From contig OZ034968.1 in NCBI GenBank assembly GCA_964030785.1, positions 48,321,230 through 48,385,229 on the forward strand: 64,000 nucleotides of DNA, given 5' to 3'. A program made the position numbers and the translations under genes. Below, one piece after another: positions 21,500 to 33,119 of the stretch (positions are counted from its first letter, which is position 1; each line of letters opens with the position of its first letter). This DNA comes from Siderastrea siderea. Taxonomy: Eukaryota; Cnidaria; Anthozoa; Scleractinia; Rhizangiidae. The notes beneath the pieces were generated by a model that saw only the letters and a list, made by a program, of their open reading frames with translations, did no database searches and had not been told where the DNA came from.

Positions 21500-22760
21500 C
21501 CTACTGGCAAACAGGTCAATGTCTTGCTCAGGAAATCCTGAGATTATCTTTTGAAAATACTCTTTGTTCAGTGACCACTCATGTTTGTCTGAAAAGTTAC
21601 GTGACTGATTGTCAGCACTTGTATTAAGCTTTCCAGCTATGTGTACTCCCGACACCCAAATATTCTTAACTTTACACCAATTCCAGATTTCTTTAGTTAA
21701 GGTGTTCAGCTGGGGTAACTTGCTACCACCCATGTTGGTAATGTATGCAAAGCCGTTGTGTTGTCAATCTGTAATTGTACATGAGTGTTGCTAGTGTTGT
21801 TGCAAAAAATGCAGCCTGTAGTTCTAGGATGTTAATGCGCTTTGTGACCTCAGCGTCTGCCCACCTTCCACCTATCTCCTGATTACCAAGAGCTGCCCCC
21901 CACCCCTTTTTTGAAGCATTTGTTTGTATAACCATGCTGGAATTGGGGCGTACAATATCTCGTCGGCATATTTCCAATCCACCATTCCAGCTCAGCTATG
22001 GAGCTACCTGTTAGTTGCATATGCGCTTTGTAGTTGTCTTTGTTTATTTTCAGTGCTTGGGTTTTTTCAAACTCTAGGGAACGAATATGGGGTGGCCCAC
22101 ACTGGGCTCCAGGAAAATTGGATACTAGAAGCTCTATCACTTCTGCAACGTCTGCTATTGTAGGGCTGCATTTAGTTAATAAACCTTGACAGGCTGTAAC
22201 TAGTTTCTGAATTTTGCTTTCAGTAGGAGTTACTGTCATATCAGTGGAGTAAAGGATAAACCCCAAAAATACAAGTCACTGAGTAGGGATTATAACGGAC
22301 TTAGTAGGATGTAAATGAAACCCTAGTTTCTGAAATAGTGACGCCGTGACTTTAACATTCTCAAGGCACTCAGATGAGGTGTCACCTTGTAAGTAGGAAT
22401 CATCAATGTAGCCCAAGCTCAGATACCCTAGGTTGTGCAGCGTTTCGTAAACTGGTTTAAGGAGCTTAGTAAAACCTCGTGGTGCACAGATGAGTCCATT
22501 TGCTATGCATGTATACTGGTAAAGTGTACCATGAAATATAAAGTTCAGGTATTTCTGGTGGGCGTGCGAAATGGGTACCGTGTAGTATGCATCTTTTAGG
22601 TCAATTGAGGCCATGAAACATCCAGGCTCCATCATCTTTACTGCCGTTTCTAATGTGGCCATTTTGAAATGATGGTACTCAGCAAAGTCATTGAAAGCCC
22701 GCAAAGTAAGCGTCATCCGGTAAGTGCCATCAGGCTTAGGTCGGAGAAAAGATATGGGGA
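21500..22760 (-). pseudogene. DIRS reverse transcriptase and RNase H
   Basis: The RT part (22716-22276) contains FMASIDLKDAYYTVPIS (motif A), ANGLICAPRGFTKLLKPV (motif B) and LGYIDDSYLQGD (catalytic YIDD). It is followed by VTPTESKIQKL and then RNase H-like sequence (MVIQTNASKKGWGAALG, NILELQAAFFATTL) and NIWVSGVHIAGKLNTSADNQ. The end DIDLFASRLN is interrupted by the MITE. Frame shifts occur near 22270 and 21980-21730. Confidence 0.75.
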
Positions 22761-23316
22761 AATAAACTCTCCTGGCTCATGACTAGAATGTTTAATTACT
22801 CCCTTATTGACAAGGGTTTCAATTTCCTTAGCCACAACAGACTCACAGTAGCATGTTGTGTACGATTAAATACGCTTGACCGCACACAGTCTTGTTCTGG
22901 CCTTAACCCAGAAGAGAAATCCATTTTCACTCCCTTAACAAATTCTAATATTGTGGGGTCTGAAGTTATGGTACGCCATTCAGACAAGGCGTTGACAATT
23001 TGGCAAGCTCGAAAGCTTGTCTGAGTGTGGAATAAAGCGTGTAGCTCATTATTAATACCATCAGCAATTGTTTGTTTTGTACATACCTTTGTTTTGGGAG
23101 TAATCGGAATTAATTTTGTTTCGCCCCCCCCCCCCCTCCTTCTTGAATTTTGATCTTGGGGGACGGCCTTTGGATAAAAAATCATTTCGTGGCCGCTGGT
23201 ATGGTTGGAATCGCCGATTGCCTAGATGCCCCTGACTGCGCTGGGAACTTAAGTTGTATTTCCTGTTAGTCACTCGCGCTTGTTGTGGCCTGACTTTCTG
23301 TGCCAGTTTGTTTGCA

Positions 23317-24050
23317 TCAGAAATATCTTTGGTTAGTTTGGATTATCCCCAAACAAGTATTCGGAAGTAGGAGGGACTGTGGTAGAATTACAGAGGGCCG
23401 AGTAGTCGCGACGTTCATTGCTTGGCTCCTCGACGAATTCATATCATGGAAGCACTGCATGGCCAATGTTATGGCAACTGTCAATGTTGACACAACTTCT
23501 TTGTCCTTCGCTTTGGTGTCTTCATTTTCGTGTTCGAGCACCAAATTGGTCGCTTTTATCATAGCCACAATGGAGGCAACAAGTGCGTTCTGTGACTTTT
23601 GCGATTTCGAGTCGCTTGTGCGAACTTGTGCGGGAATTTGGTTCCAGATGAGTGGGTTCACTCGCGGTGTGCGTAACCCCTCGACATTCCCGGGACGTGG
23701 ATATTTCTCAATTCTGGTTTGGACTTTGTCCTCCTGTAGTTTATCCTTGAGGAGTCCATTCATGAGCTTTACAAGCCCTTCATCCACATTACCGCTAGGT
23801 TTTTCCTCGATGGCTAGCTCCTGAACTATTTCAGCGAGCAGTGTGGTGCCTGAGGCTTTTACCGCTAGGCATTTGTTGGTTTTATCAGCCTTCGGTTCTT
23901 TCCCGCCTACAGCAGTTACCTCGTCACTCTCCTCGGCAATATCGTCCTGTTCGTCATCGTCAACGGGTTTCATGAGAGTAACGACTGTTTGTTTCAGGTC
24001 TTTCAACTTGCTCATCACTTCCTCAGCTGGAGAACGAACAGTTGTCGGCA
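23317..24050 (-). CDS. DIRS gag-like protein
   Basis: An open frame of about 245 codons with an acidic stretch (PVDDDEQDDIAEESDEVTAV) and helical segments (EKPSGNVDEGLVKLMNGLLK, IVAMIKATNLVLEHENEDTK). It is located upstream of the RT in the position of a DIRS gag. Its apparent first codons, DMYLS, belong to the RNase H end of the interrupted gypsy element, so the true start lies downstream of about 24050. Low sequence conservation is normal for gag; the call rests on position and composition. Confidence 0.45.
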
Positions 24051-24059
24051 GGTTCCCTG

Positions 24060-26110
24060 ATAAATACATGTCAGGACTAGGTTTGTAGTGAATTTCAACA
24101 TCCTAATCGCAGGATCGACCTCTGAAAGCGTTTTGAACGTGAAGCTAAGGGTTTCTTTCAGATAGATTCCATGGGTTTATGATCCGACCACAGCACAATT
24201 CTCCTCCCATAAAAATACTGGTGATTTCGCTCGAGGCTGAAGACTTGTGCTAGCAGCTCTTTCTCAGTTTGAAAATAGTTCCTTTTACTGGCTGTTAGAG
24301 CTCCACTCGAATACTGACTTACTATCTGCATTAGTACAAATCCTATACCACTGGGAGATGCATCTTCTTGGCCTTCAACTAATTCATTGGAATTGAAATA
24401 CCATAGAAACTGCCGCTGAAGTGACAGCTTGTTTCACGCTTTCCAAGGCCGCCTCTTTTCTCGCCGGCCATGTCCAACACAGTGGCTCACACGGCTCTGA
24501 AAGTTTGCCTTAGGAACTTTGACTGGTAATTCATTAAGCCCACCAGCCTCCAGACTGCAGCCGTATCAGTAGGTCTCTCCATTTTCAGAATGGCTTTGAC
24601 TTTGTTGGTGTCAGGTTTCACTCCACGTCAATGTGCATTTCAAATTCTCTAGGCACCTTTCCAACAAATTAAGTAAATTGGCATCGTGATCCTTTGTAGC
24701 TTCTTTTATGATTCACATCACGGCCTGTAATGAGGATGTCGTTTGCAACTTTGGAAAATCCTTTCAGGCGTTCGAGGTTCTAATCCAACTTCTGCTGAAA
24801 ATATTCTGGGGCTGCAGATCTTCCGAAGGGCATCCTCAGGCATCGATACCGGCCCCAAGGCAACTGGTATGTAGGCAACTTGCTTGATTCCTCGTCAAGC
24901 TTGATCTGCAGGACTGCATCCTTGAGATCTGCTTTATAAAACACCTTTACCTCAGTTAACTCCGGGAGTATGCCATCCATAATTGGAAACGGATAGTGGC
25001 TTCTTTTAAGGGCTTGGTTCACGTCCTAAGGTTCAATGCACACCCTTAATTTGCCGTTGGGTTTCTCCGTTACAACTTGGCTGGACACCCAGTCGGCTGG
25101 TTTCTCTTCTCACTGTATCACATTGGCTTTCTCTAAGCGGCCAAGTTCCTCCTTCAATCTTCCTTTGAGAGCGAGAGACACTCGGGGCGGCATAACTGCC
25201 GGGGTCACATTTTCGCCGACATCATGATAGGACTCATCGATTTTCTCCATGGTAAGGCCGCGATAATTTTCCTCAACCACAGCGTCGTTTACTCGCAAAA
25301 TGTTCTGCTGTTGGACAGTTATTAGTCTCATTTGCTGTGTCGCTGAGGAACCAAGAAGAGGAGTGTAGTTTTCTTGGACAACTGCAAATTCCGCTCAGTA
25401 TTTTTTCTTGTTCTTTTTTTACCTTCTCTTTTCCTTTTTCTTGATTTCGCAAGGTGATCTTTGCCAACTCAAGTACGATCAAATTCGTCCTGGAGTAGGC
25501 AGTTAACTTTAGGTTGGTTTTGAGAATGACAGTTCTTTCGTGGAGACGTTTCCGAGGCAACACATTGCACGAGACACCCGAATTGATTTGCATCTTCACT
25601 ATTTCATCTCCTACCACCATGCGGTACGAAGGGCTAGTTTTTGTACTTTGACACGTCAACAGTGTTAGCGTCGACAGAATGTCCATTCAAAAAGGAGCGG
25701 ACTTTGAGGACTTTTACTGCTTTCTTTGGCTGCCGGTGTCTTTCGTTTTTTTTTCCTTCTTCGGTAGGTTTACTTTTCTCTCAGAGGTTTGGCTTGGTGC
25801 CATGTCTTTCAATTGCTCTGCAGTAGCATCGATCACCCGACACATGTCAACACACTTTGCTAGCGCTAAATCAGATTCTTGCCGTAATTTTCGTCGCACC
25901 GCGGCGTTATCCTGGACACGACAAACAATTCGGTCGAGGTCGAGGTTACCTTTAAGCTTCCAAATTCCCTAGTTTCAGCGAGTGCCCTGAGTGAGGTCAC
26001 ATGCACATCTATCGATTCTGTTGATCCCTGTGGATGATTGTTAAATTTGTATCTCTTGTAAATGATATTTCTTTTCCTGACGTAGCGTCAAACAGTGGTT
26101 CTGCCATAAA
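24060..26110 (-). pseudogene. Ty3/gypsy gag-protease-RT-RNase H fragment
   Basis: Gag: NIIYKRYKFNNHPQGSTESI, then LDLDRIVCRVQDNAAVRRKL and LAKCVDMCRVIDATAEQLKD. Protease: MVVGDEIVKMQINSGVSCNV, where the usual catalytic Asp of D-S/T-G is Asn. RT: RSHYPFPIMDGILPELTEVK, KADLKDAVLQIKLDEES and RCLRMPFGRSAAPEYFQQ, after which the frame fails. RNase H: YFQTEKELLAQVFSLER and RRIVLWSDHKPMESI, then EIHYKPSPDMYLS at the break point. The missing protease Asp and several stops make it inactive. Confidence 0.75.
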
Positions 26111-28389
26111 TGTAGGAGTTTATGTCAGCTTTCTCGCCTTCGTCTTGAAACGGGGGTCCGTTGTGGATCTCTAGAGCTTCTTTTCCGACGCATGGACGTA
26201 GTAAATGTAGCTACATGAAGGGGACTAGGTTTGCTTTGTAGGTTCGGTTCCTCTTCGTAAGCATTCCAAATCTGCCTCTACTGTTTACACACTTTAGAAA
26301 AAGTCCCACTGATCTCGAGTTTAGGCGGTAAAGACACTCAAACAACGAGCAAAATCTTCATCTTCACGTCTGCTCTAACTCAGCCGTTGATTTATTCCTC
26401 AATAGTCTTCCACTGGCAAATAACTTAATCGCAGCACGCCACCACAGGCATAGTAATAATCTTTTATTAGGAAGTTTTCTCACATACGTGGTTTTCAGAA
26501 AGGTCCTAAATAAAGATTATAAAAGTAAAATGTAAAAAATAATAAAACAAGATGCAATAAGTAGGAAAAAACTATGTTTTTCATGCTTATGCAGCACTGC
26601 ATAAGCATGAACAGGAAAAGATGCAAGCAGGTTATAACTGAATCGTTTTATTGCTGTCGGTGGCGGTTTTGGATGGCCGTTGTGCTCCGACCAAATTGTG
26701 TACATGGCACACACAAACTCCAAACGTAGTTCAAAAGCAATTTTCTTTTGAGAATCAGAATTTTTTGTGTGAGCGGATCGGGCAAATACATTTTCTTTCG
26801 GCGAAATGTTCGACCAAGTAGGGTAATTGGGTCTCTAAGTTACATGCATTGTCCTCCTCTTTTTGTACTTTTTGAGCAAGTCGGATTGTTTTTTTTTTTA
26901 TATATGGCTTTCGTGAGCTTCAAATCGCCACTAAGGGTAAACAAAAAAACAACAACAACACCACCACCAACAACAACAACAACAAAACAAACGAAAAAGC
27001 CAGGCAGTAATTTTCACACTCAACAATTTCTAAAGCCCGAAACTTCTTCTTCAGTTTTGGTAAACTTTTTACTAGTTTTGAGAAACCGATACATCCATCA
27101 AAAATGCACAACGCACCACATAAACAGAGGATGGTAAGGCTGTGGTTTCAGGTAATTTTGGTATACAATGTCGTCCAGATTCAACTCAAAGATTATGATT
27201 GCCTAATCGCAATTTGCCTGCAGCCTGTTTCCTGTGTGTTTCGGATTACTGATCCGGTCATAAATATTCAGATTTGCTTACAACAGTTTCAGAATTGAAT
27301 AGAAGCTTTTCTTCTTATTAGATTTTTTACGGTCTACGATGTTTGATACTCTTCTGTTTAGGTGGAGATAATATTTGTAAAATTGTGTGTTGTCTTTCCA
27401 CTGGATTCTTGATGCCATCACACACACCCAGATTTCTGAGCTGTATGATAATAATAAAAGAAGAAGAAAATTATCAAATAGTTTATTGCTCAAAGCGATA
27501 GGACGTTTATGGAAGTCAAGATAACGTTTGGATTCAGTTGTCTTTGCTCTTTTGCATGCATTGGAAATTTCTCGTCTTTGCTGATAAACCTTTCACTGAA
27601 ACGAAGCCACCATTCACTTAGCTTATCACATTTTGATAACTGTAATTTTTGTTTTTAGATTTAACTCTCTCCTTTCTTACACTAAAGTAAATAAAGATCT
27701 TAGCAGTAGCAGTTTATCAATGCACATATTAAGTTCTTTTAAAAACTTAAGCTTCCTTCAAGCAAACTTTGGCTGGCAAAACGTACGAGGCAAAGACAGA
27801 ATTTGTAAAAACAAATAGCTGTTAAAACATCCTTTCCGAACTTCTACCCGACACAATATAAGTTAACAAGAAAAAATAATTTACACATTGATAGTTCAAC
27901 AAAAGCATACCAGTCTTCTACACTCTCTTGAAGAACATAGTAGAAATTAAACTTTCGGGAGGAAAATCTGTTCAGTTAAATACCAAAATTTTCTACTTTT
28001 AACTTGGGCTCAGAATAACTACTAACTCCAATGTCACGCAAAAAAAAATCCCACTTTGAATATTAGGCGTAGCTGTAGAAGATTAAGCTTTGTATTCTCG
28101 GGTCCATTTTCGCTCCTAGTGTAAACTGTATTTACGAGACTTATAACAAGTCTGCCACTCTTGGTCTAAGTAATGACATTTATTTAAAACAAATTGACAA
28201 GTAAACTGGCCACAAGTCGACTTCTTAAGCCATAACCTGCGATCAGGCCGAATTTTAGCAGCGGTCCTATATTCTCTTGGTTCCAAGGTTGTTATGCTAA
28301 GGGGTGATACTGGGGACAAGCTCTCAGTATATATAAAGTGCTCCTTAGGTGTCGTCACAAATAGCTTCAGTCTGACAAGCAAGTCCAGC
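26111..28389. other. No gene recognised
   Basis: Possible 5' non-coding remains of the gypsy element up to about 26500. A 13-bp inverted repeat TTCATGCTTATGC/GCATAAGCATGAA sits around 26579-26611, and an ACAACAACA-type simple repeat at 26940-26990. No coding sequence supported. Confidence 0.4.
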
Positions 28390-28739
28390 TCCTGGCCTTC
28401 CCGTGTGGCTTAACCTCTAAGCCCGGCGGAACTTTTTCTACTGACAAGAAAAGAGGCAAGGGCGAGTTTTCTGGCGCCTTAAAACCAGTGGATTTGGGTA
28501 GATGGGCCATGGCAGGCAATCAGTCTAGGGGAAGGAGCCTCTGACTACAAACCCACCTCTCCTCGAGGTAAATAGGGGTTGACATAGGCCTAACTACCCT
28601 ACGCGGAAAAACTAACAGTTACTGAAACGTCAGCGGGGATATCACAGATGGGAAGAGCAGGTAGTCACAAAGGACTAGTATGAAGCGTGGCAGCCAAATG
28701 CAACAGGAAGCAACCATGCGGATGCCCCTACTCACACCC

Positions 28740-29745
28740 AGACATAACACACAGTTTGGAACATGGAACGTGAGAACTATGTTTGAAGCTGGTAAAACTG
28801 CTCAAATCTCCTCAGAAATGCGTCAGTAACATCTTTCAGTGGTTGGGCTCTGCGCGACTAGCTGGACCCAAGCAGGACAACTTCACCTCGCGACTGGTGA
28901 GACTCTACTGCACTCCGGTCATGATGATGATACCAACTCCTTCAGTGTGTGGCTGCCCCCTACTGCTGTCAGAGGTAGCCTCAAAAGCACTAATGGAATA
29001 GAAAGCAGTATCATAAAGAATCATAACAGCAAGATTCTATACAAAAGTAAGGAAAGTGCTATTCATCCAATGTTATGCACCAACTAATCATACATACATA
29101 CATACATACATACATACATCAGTGATCAATTCATTAAAAAAATATGTACAATACTGATACCTAATCGAATAACATAAACTATACAAACGGCATGGTTAGT
29201 TAAAAATTACAATAAATATTACTATTACGATTGATGTACAAATCATACAGAATCATACAGAAGAGCAGAATAAAATGGATTTCTAGTAACAGTTACAGGA
29301 TGTGGTCAACTCAAAAGCAAAGAAAGACATATTGACCCTAATGGGCGACTTCAATGCAAAACGTAGACAGTGTAAACACAGGGAAAGAACTTGTGATGGA
29401 AAAAGAAGGTCTTGGAACAATTAAGGAAAATGGAGATATTTTTCTGACTTCTGTGCCTTCAACAGCCTAGTCATTGGAGGGAGTATATTCCAACACAAGA
29501 AGATCCATAACGTAACCTGGATATCACCTGATCACCATACAGAGAACCAGATAGATCATATATGCATCAGCAGCACATTCAGGAGGTCTCTGTTGGATGT
29601 GAGAGCTAAAAGAGAGGCAGACTTGGGCTCAGACCCCCATCTAGTCGTTGGAAAGGTCAGACTCAAGCTAGGAAACTATAACAACAAGAACCTGAAAGTA
29701 GGGTGCACGTTTAACACAGAACTACTTAAAGACCCAGGAAACTAA
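28740..29745 (+). pseudogene. LINE endonuclease domain, interrupted
   Basis: It starts with QFGTWNVRTMFEAGKTAQIS (APE endonuclease N-terminal strand, TWNVRT). After an insertion or decay of about 450 bp it resumes with DILTLMGDFNAK (the GDFNA motif), WISPDHHTENQIDHICISS and DLGSDPHLVVGKVRLKL (the SDHxLV motif, here SDPHLV). Stops and frame shifts lie between the pieces. Confidence 0.65.
29084..29118. repeat. (CATA)n microsatellite
   Basis: About 8 to 9 copies of CATA inside the decayed LINE endonuclease region. Confidence 0.9.
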
Positions 29746-30104
29746 GCAAAAATTCCATGTTGAACTTTCCAACCGCGTCCAGGCACTTCTAGACATAACT
29801 GAAGAAGATGCATCCATGGAACAGTGCTGGGAACAAACCAGGGATGCCAAAGGAGACATGCGAGACTGTCTTAGGAAGGAGGAAAAAACAACACAAGGAG
29901 CGGATATCTGTGGGCAAATTATCTAAGATTAAAGAAAGAAAGGAATGCAAGACAGCCTTAAATAGCAGCAAGACAAGAGCTGCAAAAGCAGAGGCGCAAC
30001 AGCGATACAACAAAAAAACAAAGAAGTAAGGAAAGAGATGTGTAAAGACAGATAGTAGAAACTTTGTCGAGGACCTATGCAAGCAGGCGGAGGAAGCCGC
30101 AGGA

Positions 30105-31795
30105 ATGAAGAACATAAAGGAAGTTTCTATCATCACAAGAAAGTTAGCTGGAAACAGACGGGTGGCAGAACAACCATTCAAGAACAAAAAAGGTTGTCTC
30201 CTAACTAACACAAAAGCACAGCTAGAGAGATGGAAAGAACGCTTCCAGGAGCTTCTCAACCGCCCAGTTCCATCAGAATCACCAGACATACCAGCAATGA
30301 AAGCTCCTCTAGACATCAACACAAGTAGGCCAAGCAAAGCAGAAAATAAAACAGCAATAAAGCACCTCAGGAATGGAAAAGCAGCAGAGTCTATTACTTC
30401 AGACATCCAAACATCAGTGGAAATGTTGTACAACCTGTTTAGGAAGACCTGGGAGACAGAGAATGTACCATCTGAATGGAAGCATATAACAGAGTTGCCT
30501 AAAAAGGGGGATTTCAAGGATTGTAAAAACTGCAGAGGGATCACTCTTCTATCAGTGCCCAGCAAAGTCTTCAACAAAATGCTATTGAAGAGAATGAAAA
30601 CTGAAGTAGATGGGCGCCTCCGTGATGAACAGGCGGGCCTTAGAACTGACAGATCTTGCACGGTCCATATTGCCACTCTACGCATAATCATTGAACAATC
30701 AATATAGTAGAACTCCTCCCTGTACATGTGCTTTGTTGACCTTGAGAAGGCCTTTAACAGTGTGGATAGGGAGACACTTTGGAATCCCTTACAACATCAC
30801 GGGATTCCAGAGAAGATCCTCACGCTTATAAGATCAGCAAACGAACCATTCACCTGTCAAGTAATCCATAACAACATGCTAACAGAGCCTTTCAACATCT
30901 TTACTGGAGTTAGGCAAGGGTACCGTCTCTCACCATTCCTGTTTTTGCTGACGGTAGACTGGGTGATGTCAACGACAACATCAAGACATGCCAGAGGGAT
31001 CCAGTGGACTCTTCTCAAACACCTAGAAGACCTGGATCTCGCTGATGACATTGCTCTCCTATCCCATAGACATAAGGATATGGAAGAGAAAACAGCAATA
31101 TTAGAACAACAGAGTGGAGAAGTAGGTTTGAGGATAAACCACGCAAAGACAAAAACTTTGAGAATTAACAGTACATATACGGAAAAAATTGACATGAGAG
31201 GAGTGGAGCTGGAAGATGTGGACCAACTCACATACTTGGGCAGCACTGTCAGCAAGTAGAATGGCACACATCAAGATATCAAATCAAGGATTGGAAAGGC
31301 AACAGCTGTATTTAAGACCTTACGGCCTATTTGGACAGAATCTGCCACTTCTACAAAAACAAAAATCAAGATCTTTAATTCCAATGTAAAATCTGTGCTG
31401 CTATATGCCTGCGAGACCTGGCGAACAACCAAAGCAGCAACACACAGACTTCAGACATTCATCAGCAGATGCCTGCGAAACATTTTGAAGAGGAACTATG
31501 AAGGAGAGCTGGTCAACAGCCTGTGGAGACACAAGTTATAAGAAGAAAGTGGAGATGGTTGGGCCACAACCTGAGAAAAACACCAACGAGAACAGTCCGT
31601 CAAGCTCTTAGGTGGAACCCACAAGGCCAACGCAAGAGAGGCAGACCGAAGACCACACGGAGGAGGACAGTTGAGGCAGAGGGAAACAACTGGGAAAAAC
31701 ATGGGGGCAGCTGGAAACACTAGCCCGGGACAGGAGGAAATGAAGAGCCCTGGTTGATGACCTATGCTCAGCAAGGAGTACAAGGGTTTAATTCA
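30105..31795 (+). pseudogene. LINE reverse transcriptase and C-terminal region
   Basis: First open part (30105-30707): KERFQELLNRP, ELPKKGDFKDCKNCRGITLL and RLRDEQAGLRTDRSCTVHIA. A TAG pair interrupts it at about 30705. Second part (30726-31259): MCFVDLEKAFNSVDRETLW (motif A), FTGVRQGYRLSPFLF (motif B) and LDLADDIALLSH (motif C with ADD), then VDQLTYLGSTVSK and a stop. The rest continues in broken frames with SRIGKATAVFKTLRPIW, VLLYACETWRTT, RRKWRWLGHNLRKTP and RWNPQGQRKRGRPKT, the usual end of this LINE type. Inactive. Confidence 0.75.
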
Positions 31796-32580
31796 AGTAA
31801 GTCGTCTTATATTGTTTTACGTGGGGCGCTCGCTATCGTTTCACGTTTCCCGCGGGAATGATTTACCAAGCGAAACGAAGATAGAGCCCATGAGCGACAA
31901 AGCAGCAAGACTCGCCACGCGATAAACTGGACAATGTCTGTGACAAAGTTAATTGACGACTAGTCGAATACCGGTATCTCTTGAGTTTTGACAGCCGAAA
32001 GTCGCGCTGCTTTTGTTGTTGTTTTCTGAATTTTGGGTGTGTAAGTTCATGTTCGTCTAGAGACCGACGGCGTCTCTCGCACCATGCTTCATGTAAAATG
32101 AAATATTCGCGCGTTTACATGCTGTCGAATACTGATGAAAATGGCAGAAGTTACTCTCGAACTTAAGCGCTAACCACCTTTTTGAGGCTTCAAGTAAAGT
32201 AAAAAGTATGAACGTTTATGAACATATTACTACATTAGGGTCGGAGCAATAACCCTTTACTAACAATGACAAGAAAGAATTCGAATCACCTGTTATCACA
32301 GGAGAAATTTGATTTGACGTCAACAATATGGCCGCTGGTTCCTCGTACGCTCGATTTTCATTACGGTACAGTATGTTGCCCAGTTTTCGTACACTTTCAA
32401 TTGCAATCGCTATATCTTTTCGTCTGTAAGATGAAAATTTCTGAGGTTTCTTTTAGAGATTGTCCATTTACTTACCTTTAATATGTACAAAGATTTGCCG
32501 CTTGATCGACGTTTCTTCAAAATTGTGCCATTTCCCCCAAAACTCCTCAGTTGCCCAGTCTACGTTCACCTGGCCCAGTT
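31796..32580. other. Flank left of the Polinton, no gene recognised
   Basis: Non-coding. It contains TACAGTATGTTGCCCAGTTT continuing to TCGTAC (32367-32392), a 26-bp sequence found perfectly inverted at 55962-55987 beyond the Polinton. A related GCCCAGTTTTCGTA lies exactly at the insertion point. Confidence 0.4.
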
Positions 32581-32586
32581 TTCGTA
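32581..32586. repeat. Target-site duplication, left
   Basis: TTCGTA immediately before the element; an identical TTCGTA follows it at 54797-54802. Six-bp duplications are characteristic of Polintons. Confidence 0.9.
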
Positions 32587-32970
32587 AGTAGTAATGTGCG
32601 CCCGTATGGAGAAAATGGAGGCTTCTGATTGGTCGGTGACGTCATGACCGGAACCGGAAGTCACGTGTTTTGATGTAAGGATGACGTCATAACCGGAACC
32701 GGAAGTCACGTGTTTTTAAGAGGGGAACCCCGCTGACCAGTTGGAAAAAGGGATCGCAGGCTCATGCAACCGGAAGTCATGTGATTTGGAAGGGGAAACC
32801 GCTGAGGAGTAGGAAAAATGGATCGTGGGCTCAAGGGGAAGTAAAACCGCTGAGAAAACGTGGGCTCAAAGTCCAAAGTCCAATTTGGGGAACGGGGGTA
32901 ACCCAGATTTGATAGGGGTTTGATATGGCACATCAAGCAAAATGGGAAAGAAAATATTTTAATGCGGCTT
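32587..32970 (+). repeat. Left terminal inverted repeat
   Basis: 384 bp, inverted copy of 54446-54796. It differs mainly by a 44-bp tandem duplication (32637-32680 and 32681-32724) of the unit with CRE TGACGTCA, ETS CCGGAAGT and E-box CACGTG; the right TIR has one unit. Further in are three degenerate copies of a word with GGATCG(C/T)(A/G)GGCTCA (about 32750, 32820 and 32860). The homology ends near GAAAATATTTTAATGCGGCT. Confidence 0.9.
32637..32712. promoter_or_regulatory. CRE-ETS-E-box clusters in the TIR
   Basis: Two clusters: TGACGTCA at 32637-32644 and 32682-32689, CCGGAAGT at 32654-32661 and 32699-32706, and CACGTG at 32662-32667 and 32707-32712. These are the consensus sites of ATF/CREB, ETS and bHLH-ZIP/USF factors. 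Adenovirus ITRs carry host-factor sites in a comparable position; a role here in replication or transcription is inference. Confidence 0.5.
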
Positions 32971-32974
32971 TGAT

Positions 32975-33050
32975 GAGTGTTCCTTTGAGTTCCTTTTGAT
33001 AATATGAGTATTCCTTTGAGTTCCTTTTGAGAATAAATATCACAACAACT
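32975..33050. repeat. Subterminal degenerate repeats, left
   Basis: Two to three copies of a word like GAGT(G/A)TTCCTTTGAGTTCC with TTTTGATAATAT. The right end (53898-54135) has about eight degenerate copies in the opposite sense (AAAGGAACTCAAAGGAATAC). The mirror arrangement extends the similarity of the two ends beyond the TIR. Confidence 0.7.
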
Positions 33051-33067
33051 AAGTGTCATGCAACATC

Positions 33068-33073
33068 TTTTAT
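33068..33073 (-). terminator. Polyadenylation signal of the left minus-strand genes
   Basis: AATAAA on the minus strand, 47 bp after the stop codon of the RING-like gene. Confidence 0.5.
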
Positions 33074-33119
33074 TGATCCTTGGTATTGACAACAAGTAGG
33101 AAAAAAAAAATTCAAACAT

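Larger units (their letters stand above)
19215..24055 (-). mobile_element. DIRS-type retrotransposon inserted in the gypsy element
   Basis: Minus-strand order: gag-like frame (about 24050-23317), reverse transcriptase (22760-22270), RNase H (22266-21500) and tyrosine recombinase (20999-19800, interrupted first by the MITE at 21000-21498). Use of a tyrosine recombinase in place of an integrase is diagnostic for DIRS/Ngaro/PAT elements. A pair of 45-bp inverted repeats at 19244-19287 and 19431-19474 lies in the 3' part. It is about 4.8 kb including the MITE. Frame breaks show that it is dead. Confidence 0.75.
18050..26110 (-). mobile_element. Dead Ty3/gypsy retrotransposon, split by a DIRS element
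   Basis: Minus strand, in order: gag (26110-25690), degenerate protease (about 25690-25300), reverse transcriptase (25331-24780) and RNase H (24780-24060), then an interruption, then integrase (19215-18050). The two halves meet exactly in the expected order across 19215-24055, the space taken by the DIRS-type element. Many frame breaks are present. LTRs were not recognised. Confidence 0.75.
28390..31795 (+). mobile_element. Dead non-LTR (LINE) retrotransposon
   Basis: A plus-strand element with a 5' non-coding part (28390-28740), an APE-type endonuclease (28740-29745), reverse transcriptase (30105-31260) and a C-terminal region ending about 31795. The endonuclease is interrupted by a CATA microsatellite (29084-29118) and unrelated AT-rich sequence to about 29275. 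Frame breaks throughout. The clade was not assigned. Confidence 0.7.

Noticed and set aside
23300..23824. 174-residue plus-strand frame
   Set aside because: Antisense shadow of the DIRS gag-like frame.
29789..30727. 312-residue minus-strand frame
   Set aside because: It is antisense to the LINE reverse transcriptase, is hydrophobic by chance and has no domain.
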